IMG/VR virus record: IMGVR_UViG_3300032897_000008
Location: 1 to 49,429 of that record
DNA from: a virus
Direction: 5' to 3' (one strand)
Length of the DNA: 49,429 bases
Notes under the pieces: generated by a model
The model's database searches: none
The model's input: only the letters and a program-made list of their open reading frames with translations
What the model was told of the DNA's origin: nothing
Position numbers and translations under genes: made by a program
Shown: positions 1-6,691 of the stretch, one piece after another
How positions within the stretch are numbered: the first letter of the stretch is position 1
Layout: every line of letters starts with the position of its first letter

Positions 1-127
1 ACATGCGCGTAACCTCGATTCGCTACCAGCCGATCGAGGGTGGGGGACAGGGCGGCTACTTCGCCCTTCATGTGACCCTTGGGGCCGGCGACGGCCCCGG
101 GGTCGTTTTCTCTCCCACCGCTCTCTC
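1..127. repeat. Left copy of 127-bp terminal direct repeat
   Basis: Bases 1-127 are identical to 49303-49429. An exact repeat of 127 bases at both contig ends is what an assembler leaves on a closed circular or circularly permuted genome, because 127 is a common k-mer length. The unique genome is therefore 49302 bp. A true short terminal repeat is possible but less likely. Confidence 0.95.
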
Positions 128-569
128 GACGAAAATCCATGAGGCCTTCGAGAGCCTCTCGCTGAAGTCTCCCGTCCGTGGCGTCCTCCTGGACTGTCGC
201 GAGGCCGTAGGCACGAACGAAGAGATGTCCTCCCTCATCGGGTCTCTCAAAGACTGGAAGTACATCGTGATCCTCTGGGTAGGGGAGACCACCCGCTACC
301 CGTGGTTCGAGGGCTGCTTCGTGACGGCCTTTGTGACCTCGCAACATTGGCCAAACTTCAGAGCCTCGGAGATCCGTTACATCCTTTCCTCCACCGAGGA
401 CTGGATCGAGCCTGATGTCTATGAGGTGAACTCCACGACTCCGTGCTTCATCGTCGCAGGAGATGCGAAGGGAAAGGACATCCTTTCCTTCGTGACCGAC
501 TGCAAGCGCCTGTGGGGGGTGATCTTCGAGTGTAGGGGCGTCGCGGCTATCGACTTTCCTCTTCTCTAA
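3..569 (+). CDS. Hypothetical protein, 188 aa
   Basis: A 188-aa soluble protein of unknown function. I recognise no family. It mixes beta-type hydrophobic stretches (around residues 85-95 and 145-175) with acidic helices, and has no signal peptide or membrane segment. The ATG at 3 lies one base after the stop of the 72-aa gene that ends at 49303 on the closed circle, so it belongs to the same plus-strand operon, and it is followed after 9 bases by the UDG-polymerase gene. The reverse-strand frame at 68-292 is a shadow. A role in replication or nucleotide metabolism is suggested only by position. Confidence 0.85.
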   Translation: MRVTSIRYQPIEGGGQGGYFALHVTLGAGDGPGVVFSPTALSTKIHEAFESLSLKSPVRGVLLDCREAVGTNEEMSSLIGSLKDWKYIVILWVGETTRYPWFEGCFVTAFVTSQHWPNFRASEIRYILSSTEDWIEPDVYEVNSTTPCFIVAGDAKGKDILSFVTDCKRLWGVIFECRGVAAIDFPLL

Positions 570-578
570 AAGAGACCG

Positions 579-2426
579 ATGAAGCTCTTCCGAATCACCC
601 GTACGAAGTCCAAGTGCTCGGTCTGTCCTCTGGATGGCTACTGCACGAAAGTGAGGGGGGAAAGTGTCACAGAGACGCCGAAGATCGCCTTCATCGGTGA
701 GGCACCGGGAGCGGAAGAGGACTCATCGGGTCATCCCTTCGTCGGCTCGGCGGGCAAGGAACTTGATCGAGTGCTCGCGAAAGCGGGGCTCCATCGCCAT
801 AACGCCTATCTTCTTAACGTCACGAATTGCCGACCGCCGGAGAATGATCTTCAGTCGCCTGAGGGCCAAGAAGCCGTCGTTGCTTGTCGTCCGGGCTTTG
901 AGGAGGAGCTTACGGCGCTCTGGAAACTCGGCGTCCATACGCTGGTTCCTCTCGGGGCGAACCCCCTCCGCGCTGTGGGCTTGGAAGGACCGATCCACAA
1001 AGTCCGTGGCTCTGTGTACGAAGTACAGGTGGCCGGCCTCAGCTTTTGGGCCGTCCCGACCTTCCACCCCTCCTACATCATAAGGGGCCAGTGGTCGGAA
1101 GAACCCACCATGGTCTCCGACGTAGCGAAGGCCGTAGACATCGCTCTGAAAGGGTACAGCCCGCCGAAGGAGAACTTCCTTCTCTTCCCAACGGTGAAAG
1201 ACATCGAGGTACGGGCAAAGGATCTCCTGAAGCGCAAGCCTCTTCTCGGCGTGGACATAGAGACCACGAGCCTCAAGCCCTGGGACGGGGAGATCTTCGT
1301 GGTGGCGCTGGCCGTGTCGGGCGAGGAGGCGTTTTCCATCCCCTTCTTCTCCCAAGGCTACAAGCCCTACTGGAAGAACGGAGACCTGCATGTCGTCCAA
1401 GACTGCCTGAGAGAGATCCTCGCGGCCTGCCCTACGATGTACCAGAACGCTCCGTTCGACGTGGGGTACCTCGAACATCACGGCTACCCGGTAGGTAGCA
1501 TCGCGCATGACGTTCTTCTCATCCACCACGCGATCCATCCTGAGCTTCCGCATCGTCTTGCGTACATCGTTTCGATTTACGGCGCCACCCCGTACTGGAA
1601 AGACGTCAAGTTTCCTGGGCAGAAGATGGGTGAGGTGGATGATGAGAAACTCAGGACGTACAACGCCAGAGATGCCGTGGTGCTCCATCAGGTGCTCCCG
1701 CCTCTCCTTGAGGATCTTAAGGACACGGGGACCGAGCACATCTACTACAACTACTCCTTAAGGCTCATCCGCCCCATCCTTTCCATCCAGAGGAACGGAA
1801 TGCTCTTGGACCGAAATCGACTCTCTAAATGGAAGAAGGAACTTGAACATGATCTCGCAGAGACAGAGCGAAAGCTACGCGACACCGCCGTACTTCCTGT
1901 GGGGTTCAACTTCCAGTCTCCCCATCATCTCTCATGGTGGTTCTACGGGGAAGCGCCGACAAGCCTCCCGAAGTGGAAGGCCGAGCTTGCAAGCTATGAG
2001 GAAGAAGGCACGCGAAAGAAGAAGGCTTCGGCCAGGTACAAGGATCTCGTCGATCGGGTGGCGATCTTTGAGAAGATCACACCTCTGGCCCGGTCTCGCT
2101 CCAAGACCAAGCGGACGAAGACTGGCTTCGCGAAGGACGAGAAGGCACTGCTTCTGGCAAAGCTTGCGGCGACTACTGAGATCGATCTCATCTCGCGTTT
2201 TCGCCGTCCGACGCCAGAACACCTCGCGCGGTTCGACGAGCTGACACATCTTCGCGATTGCCTCACTCTCTTTCAGAAACGGCAAAAGCTGGCCAAACTT
2301 CTTTCTACCTACACCGACTTCGAGACCGCACCCGACGGACGGGTTCACGCCGGGTTCAAGATCCACGGGACGGCCACGGGAAGGCTCTCTTCTGGAGAGG
2401 GCCAGGAAGAGAGTGAGAGCGTATGA
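579..2426 (+). CDS. Family 4 uracil-DNA glycosylase fused to N-terminal part of DNA polymerase I
   Basis: A 615-aa fusion. Residues ~10-190 are a family 4 (Fe-S) uracil-DNA glycosylase: C13-x2-C16 and C84-x18-C103 can bind the 4Fe-4S cluster, GEAPG (40-44) is the substrate motif and HPS (163-165) the second active-site motif. Residues ~215-390 are a DnaQ-like 3'-5' exonuclease with D226-x-E228 (ExoI), N290-x3-D294 (ExoII) and Y361-x3-D365 (ExoIII). The rest is the start of a family A polymerase, ending in TATGRLSS (motif before the palm), after which the frame runs off into about ten unrelated residues and stops. The missing palm/fingers continue in the 2926-3786 gene. The stop overlaps the ATG of an HNH gene (ATGA). 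The protein should excise uracil and, with its other half, copy phage DNA. Confidence 0.93.
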   Translation: MKLFRITRTKSKCSVCPLDGYCTKVRGESVTETPKIAFIGEAPGAEEDSSGHPFVGSAGKELDRVLAKAGLHRHNAYLLNVTNCRPPENDLQSPEGQEAVVACRPGFEEELTALWKLGVHTLVPLGANPLRAVGLEGPIHKVRGSVYEVQVAGLSFWAVPTFHPSYIIRGQWSEEPTMVSDVAKAVDIALKGYSPPKENFLLFPTVKDIEVRAKDLLKRKPLLGVDIETTSLKPWDGEIFVVALAVSGEEAFSIPFFSQGYKPYWKNGDLHVVQDCLREILAACPTMYQNAPFDVGYLEHHGYPVGSIAHDVLLIHHAIHPELPHRLAYIVSIYGATPYWKDVKFPGQKMGEVDDEKLRTYNARDAVVLHQVLPPLLEDLKDTGTEHIYYNYSLRLIRPILSIQRNGMLLDRNRLSKWKKELEHDLAETERKLRDTAVLPVGFNFQSPHHLSWWFYGEAPTSLPKWKAELASYEEEGTRKKKASARYKDLVDRVAIFEKITPLARSRSKTKRTKTGFAKDEKALLLAKLAATTEIDLISRFRRPTPEHLARFDELTHLRDCLTLFQKRQKLAKLLSTYTDFETAPDGRVHAGFKIHGTATGRLSSGEGQEESESV

Positions 2427-2914
2427 AACTGACAGTCATTTCGAGAAAGAACGAGTGCTACGAGGTTCTATTCGACGAAGGGGACGCTTACGAAATCCTT
2501 CAGCGAAAGTGGTACGTGTCAAATTGCAGGGGTCATTTCTACGCCAAAAGGTTCGAAGACGGGAAAGTCTTGTACATGCATCGTCTGATAGTAGGGGAAA
2601 CCCCAAGAGGCTTTGACGTTGACCACATCAACGGGAATGGGTTGGACAATCGAAGAAGCAACCTGAGAGTTGTTTCTCACAGCGAGAATCTTGCCAACAC
2701 AGGCCCTTCCAAAAAGAGGGCGACAAACGCAAGCCGATTCAAAGGCGTCTGGTTTGAACGCAGAACAGGGAAATGGTGCGCAAGCCTTACAGTGAAAGGC
2801 GTACGAAGAAACCTTGGTACCTTTCTATCTGAGGAGAACGCTGCAAGAGCATACAACAAAGCCGTAGAGGTCACCTTGGGGTCCGTAGGGTACCTGAACG
2901 GGGGTCTAACATAA
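2423..2914 (+). CDS. HNH homing endonuclease with AP2 domain, inserted in the DNA polymerase gene
   Basis: A 163-aa free-standing HNH endonuclease. The core is MHRLI then DVDHINGNGLDNRRSNL (about residues 52-85), typical of the HNH_3 group: the DH pair and the N-rich part coordinate the metal and the scissile phosphate. Residues ~100-150 (SRFKGVWFERRTGKW to AARAYNKAV) are an AP2-type DNA-binding domain, a common partner. It has its own ATG overlapping the upstream stop, and is clearly less GC-rich than its neighbours, a sign of recent arrival. It interrupts polymerase between two conserved motifs, as mobile endonucleases often do with genes for replication proteins. Confidence 0.93.
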   Translation: MKLTVISRKNECYEVLFDEGDAYEILQRKWYVSNCRGHFYAKRFEDGKVLYMHRLIVGETPRGFDVDHINGNGLDNRRSNLRVVSHSENLANTGPSKKRATNASRFKGVWFERRTGKWCASLTVKGVRRNLGTFLSEENAARAYNKAVEVTLGSVGYLNGGLT

Positions 2915-2925
2915 ACGCTCAAAAT

Positions 2926-3786
2926 TTGCCCGAGGATGCCCGAAAGGTCTTCGTCCCTGCCCCGGGAAATGCGTTCGTGTCGGGCGATTTCTCCAACCTT
3001 GAGCTTCGCGTCATGGCCTATGACTTCAAGGATGAAGTGCTTCAGAAGATGTTCGACGAAGGGAAGAACATTCACGACGAGAACACTAAAGCCATGTTCA
3101 AGATCACCCCTTCCCATCCCGGGTGGAAGCACATAAGGAAAGCCGCCAAGATCGCAGTGTTCGGTAGAAGCTTCGGAGGCGGGGTAAGAGGGATTTTCGA
3201 GCGGGTGAGTGCCAAGGTACCTGAGTTCAATTTCACGATGGCGATGTTTCGGGATGCTGACCGCCGTTACTTCGACGCCCACCCGGCCCTTGACAAAGGA
3301 TTCAAGGAAGCATCTTCCACAGCGCGACTCACTCGTGTCTGTACAACTGCGACGGGACGAAAGCGCTTCTTCCTCGGTGCTCCAGATGAGGTTGAGCGTG
3401 AAGGCATCAATACCCGTATTCAATCCGTCGCGGGGGACATCGAACACGAGTCCTTGATTGCTCTCTATGAGGAATGCGAGCGCCACCCGGGGTGGCTCCT
3501 CCTCTGGCCGATTCACGACTCGAACACGATCGAGTGTCCGATCTCCGACATCCCGCTCTGCGCCTCCACCATGAAGGCAATCATGGAGAAACCGCGCCAT
3601 CTCTGGGGAAAGACCGTGGTGTTCCCCGCCGATGTATCAGTGTCTACGACTTCCTGGGGAGAATTGAAAGCCTATGAAGAGTGGCTCAAGGACCAAAGCA
3701 CCTCCAGCGCACGCAAGCCCTCACTCCCACAACGGAAGCGAAAGCCTCACTCCCCCAAAGCCCGAGTACCTTCCCGTCGCGTATGA
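2926..3786 (+). CDS. C-terminal (palm/fingers) part of split family A DNA polymerase
   Basis: The 286-aa frame holds the polymerase active site: motif A VSGDFSNLELRV (D21, E26), motif B R71-x3-K75-x3-F79-x3-F83 and motif C PIHDSN (H197, D198). Homology to family A enzymes begins a few codons before the possible TTG start, with NAQNLP in the same frame at 2914-2931. There is no clear ribosome binding site at that TTG, so translation may restart after the HNH stop (2912-2914) or the protein may be joined by RNA splicing. E. coli Y766 corresponds to F83, and the E after the motif C Asp is a serine. The basic tail after about residue 255 overlaps the next gene by 113 bases. Confidence 0.88.
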   Translation: MPEDARKVFVPAPGNAFVSGDFSNLELRVMAYDFKDEVLQKMFDEGKNIHDENTKAMFKITPSHPGWKHIRKAAKIAVFGRSFGGGVRGIFERVSAKVPEFNFTMAMFRDADRRYFDAHPALDKGFKEASSTARLTRVCTTATGRKRFFLGAPDEVEREGINTRIQSVAGDIEHESLIALYEECERHPGWLLLWPIHDSNTIECPISDIPLCASTMKAIMEKPRHLWGKTVVFPADVSVSTTSWGELKAYEEWLKDQSTSSARKPSLPQRKRKPHSPKARVPSRRV

Positions 3787-5197
3787 TGAAGAGCGGGCAA
3801 AGAATCACTTCTGGAAGGCCGACCCTGGAGACGAGGTTCTCCCCAAGCGAAAAGGCTTCATCACTGACTGTGTGGCAAGACATCGGGGAAAGCAGGTCTC
3901 AACCCTCTACACCGTGTGGAGCACTCTCTTCATCCTCTCCACCGCCGTCAAGCGCGAGGCGTGGCTACGGTTCGGCGAGAACCACCTGTGGTCGAACTTC
4001 TACTGCATCCTTGTCGGCCCTGCCGGGATCGCGCACAAGGGAGAGGCCATCAACGATGCGGTCTCGATCCTCGAAGGTTTCCGTGACTACATCGAAAGCC
4101 CCGAGTTCGCCGTGATGAAGACCATCAACATCGTCGAGGACAAGGTCTCGCCCGAAGCGCTCCTCGAAGGCATCCACCCGAGAAACAAGCGCGTCCTCCT
4201 CCCCGGGATGTTCCGTGGCGCCTCGGGCTGTTACCTCAAGGACTCGAAGGGCAATCGCCTGAAGAATCCTGCAACGGGCCGTGACGCATGGTACTCGCTC
4301 ACCTCAGAGGCTGGGATCGTTGCGGGAGAGTTCGCCACCCTCGCAGGCCAGCAGCGCTACAACACCGGTCTCATCGATAACCTCCTTCGACTCTACGACT
4401 GCGACCGGCCATTCATCTGGCGCACCGTCAAGCGCGGGCGTCCCGTAGCCCTGAAGAACCTTCACACGACCCTCCTCGCCGGGACCACGATGACGGGGTT
4501 CCGCAGCTCGCTTTCCGACGCCGTACGGACCGACGGTTTCCTTTCCCGCTCCGCGATTGTCTACTGCCCGAAGACGCCCTTTCGCCGCTTCTCCCGCCCG
4601 CGCATCGTGGACGAAGCCCCGTCGAAAAAGGAACTCCAGCGACGGCTTGCCTGGATCACCGAGCACGCGGTAGGCGAGTTCGATCTCACCCCTGAGGCCG
4701 ACAAGTACTACGAGAAGTGGTACAACAAGTGGTGGGATGATCTGGAAGAGGACACGCAGTACCAGGGACTCAAGAGCCGCATCCACGTCCTCGTTCTCAA
4801 GATCGCGATGCTCCTTCGCATCCAGCGCTACGAGGTGGGGCCGAAACTTGTGGACAAGGATGACATCAAGGACGCGATTCATCTCATTCAGCGAACGTGG
4901 TTCGAGGCTCTCCCTGTCATGAAAGGCTTTGAGGCTGGGGATGAGAAGCCGTATCTTGGTCGTATGGAAGAGTACCTCCGCGAGCGTGGAGAGGTGACGA
5001 GGCAGAAGCTCCTTCGCCAGGGACACTTCACCACCCAGGAAGCGAAGGACGGGATCACGATGCTCGTGGACGAGGGAAAGGTCGAGATCCACCGGGGAGA
5101 GAAGATCTACCCCTATCCCTCATCCGATGGAAAGGAAATATATCGATGGACCGGAGAGAAGTGGCTGGGCTACCAAGACGTGGAGGCAGAGCAGTGA
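3674..5197 (+). CDS. DUF3987-type helicase-like replication protein
   Basis: A 507-aa protein whose layout matches the DUF3987 (YfjI-like) helicase-type family often found with primases: a P-loop-like GPAGIAHKGEA at ~115-125, a block SLTSEAGIVAGEFATLAG (~205-222), then a LLAGTTMTGF...GFLSRSAIVYCP block (~278-310), and a C-terminal winged-helix-like region (YLRERGEVTRQKLLRQGHFT). The P-loop ends in K-G instead of K-S/T. It follows DNA polymerase and overlaps its tail by 113 bases in another frame. There is no ATG, GTG or TTG in the next 40 codons, so 3674 is the only start that keeps the conserved part. It probably acts in DNA unwinding or initiation; no separate primase is recognisable. Confidence 0.8.
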   Translation: MKSGSRTKAPPAHASPHSHNGSESLTPPKPEYLPVAYDEERAKNHFWKADPGDEVLPKRKGFITDCVARHRGKQVSTLYTVWSTLFILSTAVKREAWLRFGENHLWSNFYCILVGPAGIAHKGEAINDAVSILEGFRDYIESPEFAVMKTINIVEDKVSPEALLEGIHPRNKRVLLPGMFRGASGCYLKDSKGNRLKNPATGRDAWYSLTSEAGIVAGEFATLAGQQRYNTGLIDNLLRLYDCDRPFIWRTVKRGRPVALKNLHTTLLAGTTMTGFRSSLSDAVRTDGFLSRSAIVYCPKTPFRRFSRPRIVDEAPSKKELQRRLAWITEHAVGEFDLTPEADKYYEKWYNKWWDDLEEDTQYQGLKSRIHVLVLKIAMLLRIQRYEVGPKLVDKDDIKDAIHLIQRTWFEALPVMKGFEAGDEKPYLGRMEEYLRERGEVTRQKLLRQGHFTTQEAKDGITMLVDEGKVEIHRGEKIYPYPSSDGKEIYRWTGEKWLGYQDVEAEQ

Positions 5198-5240
5198 AAA
5201 AGATTGAGTCTCTTCGAAATATGGTAATAGGAGGAACACT

Positions 5241-5414
5241 ATGATGTCACCTTTTCAATTCGGGTCTCCGATCAAACTGGCGATTGATATTACACACAAG
5301 GCCCTTACTGACTCCATAAAGAAATCAAGAGATGCGGCCACTAAAAGAAGTAAGAAACAAGAATCAAACGATTTCAAGGCGGAGATGGAAAAGATCCGGA
5401 AAGCCACGGAATAA
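5241..5414 (+). CDS. Small basic/polar protein, 57 aa
   Basis: A 57-aa frame starting MMSPFQFGSP and ending KIRKATE, preceded by a perfect AGGAGG seven bases before the ATG (5229-5234). The second half is rich in Lys and Ser and probably helical. Base composition is markedly poorer in GC than the flanking genes, suggesting transfer. A 16-codon GTG frame (5195-5245) bridges the upstream stop and this start and may couple translation. Function unknown. Confidence 0.7.
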   Translation: MMSPFQFGSPIKLAIDITHKALTDSIKKSRDAATKRSKKQESNDFKAEMEKIRKATE

Positions 5415-5423
5415 GGTTGCTCA

Positions 5424-5972
5424 ATGATCGCAAAGGAAGTCTCAACCTCGAAGCTGATTGCCGCCTACCGTCACTTCGGGTCACTCCGTCCGGCGGCTCG
5501 GTCCTGTGGGATCTCCAAGGACCTTGCCCGAAAGATCCTCATGGCGCAGGGTGTCGAGAAGCCCAAAGCCTTCTTTCCCAAGCGGCCTTCCTACAATCCC
5601 AAGCGGAAGTACTCTGACTTTGCCAAGTGGCACAAGGACCACGCCTCCGACCCCGACCTTCCCTTCTCTCTCAAAGAGATCGCCTCGCTCGCCGGGGTCT
5701 CGGAGAACGTGGCTCGGTGCTACTTCTACCGACGGCGGAAGCAGGCCAAAGCGATCCTCTCAGAGCTTCCCGACATCCGAAAGCTCGACCTCGTTCTCGA
5801 AGACATCGAGGGAAAGAAGTTCTCCTCCCGCTTACTCGGTCCCTACCACTACGCCATCCATCGCTACAGCCAGAGGGCGGCGATCCAGGGAAGCGTCGAG
5901 GGGAAAGAGGTGACCGTGGTGATCGCCTCGATAGATCAATTCGCCTCTCGCGTGAGGAAAGCTACAGCGTGA
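5424..5972 (+). CDS. Helix-turn-helix DNA-binding protein
   Basis: A 182-aa protein with two helix-turn-helix-like segments: residues ~20-42 (SLRPAARSCGISKDLARKIL) and ~82-108 (SLKEIASLAGVSENVARCYF followed by RRRKQ). The first resembles the resolvase/transposase-type HTH used to read out repeated DNA sites, the second a MerR/LacI-like turn. Lys- and Arg-rich linkers fit DNA binding. It ends in GTGA overlap with the methyltransferase, so the two are co-translated. It could regulate the early-to-late switch or guide the methyltransferase's expression; no enzyme domain is seen. Confidence 0.8.
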   Translation: MIAKEVSTSKLIAAYRHFGSLRPAARSCGISKDLARKILMAQGVEKPKAFFPKRPSYNPKRKYSDFAKWHKDHASDPDLPFSLKEIASLAGVSENVARCYFYRRRKQAKAILSELPDIRKLDLVLEDIEGKKFSSRLLGPYHYAIHRYSQRAAIQGSVEGKEVTVVIASIDQFASRVRKATA

Positions 5973-6691
5973 TCTACTTAGGGGATTGCTTGGAGATCAT
6001 GAAAAGTATTCCTTCTGAATCTATTGATCTCATCCTTTGTGATCTCCCATACGGAATCACTTCATGCAAATGGGACAGCGTAATACCGATTGAACCGCTC
6101 TGGCGAGAATACATAAGAATCACAAAGCCTGTCTCCGCAGTCGTTCTTACGGCATCGCAGCCCTTTTCATCAATGCTCGTGATGAGCAAACCGGAACTGT
6201 TCAAACATGAATGGATCTGGATCAAAAACCGAGGAAGCAATTTTGCCAACACGGTTAGGGAACCTTTCAAAGAGCACGAGCACGTTCTTGTCTTTAGCAA
6301 AGGAAAGTGGAAGTACAACAAACAGATGCAAGAAAGAACGGGAGCAGGACTTGCGAGGGTAAACTATGAATTTGATTTCAAAAGCAAGTCAGAGAACTAC
6401 AAGGACTTTGAAGGACGCAGCGAAGTCAAATTACCTGCCCTCCGAGTTCCCTCTTCTTGGCAGAAGTTCAACACCGATACAAGTGGTCTGCATCCAACAA
6501 TCAAGCCGGTAGAGTTAATGAAATACATGATCCTGACCTACACAGATGAAGGCGACACGGTCTTAGACAATGCAATGGGATCAGGAACAACAGGAGTTGC
6601 TTGCACTCAGACGAAGCGGAAGTTCGTTGGCATAGAGAAAGAAAAGAAGTACTTCGATGTAGCCAAAGAACGGATTGCTACTTCCCCTTGA
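5969..6691 (+). CDS. DNA (adenine or N4-cytosine) methyltransferase, beta class
   Basis: A 240-aa amino-methyltransferase. The catalytic DLPYG motif lies near the N-terminus (after VIYLGDCLEIM...SIDLIL) and the SAM-binding NAMGSGTTGVAC near the C-terminus, the motif order of the beta class. It would transfer methyl from SAM to an exocyclic amino group in DNA, probably to protect phage DNA from host restriction; there is no partner endonuclease. The GTG start at 5969 overlaps the previous stop. The open frame upstream to 5627 is a shadow of the HTH gene. The gene is distinctly AT-richer than the genome and probably acquired. Its end overlaps the convergent late operon by 14 bp. Confidence 0.93.
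   Translation: MIYLGDCLEIMKSIPSESIDLILCDLPYGITSCKWDSVIPIEPLWREYIRITKPVSAVVLTASQPFSSMLVMSKPELFKHEWIWIKNRGSNFANTVREPFKEHEHVLVFSKGKWKYNKQMQERTGAGLARVNYEFDFKSKSENYKDFEGRSEVKLPALRVPSSWQKFNTDTSGLHPTIKPVELMKYMILTYTDEGDTVLDNAMGSGTTGVACTQTKRKFVGIEKEKKYFDVAKERIATSP

Noticed and set aside
723-1739. Long reverse-strand open frame in the UDG-polymerase gene
   Set aside because: It lies entirely opposite a gene with clear motifs and has no recognisable protein features; GC-rich DNA produces such shadows.
2394-2926. Group I or II intron in the polymerase gene
   Set aside because: About 511 bases, of which 492 are the HNH gene, leaves no room for a catalytic core outside it; kept only as an alternative to test by RNA.
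2677-3600. Reverse-strand frame opposite the HNH/polymerase region
   Set aside because: Shadow of two strongly supported genes; crosses their boundary.
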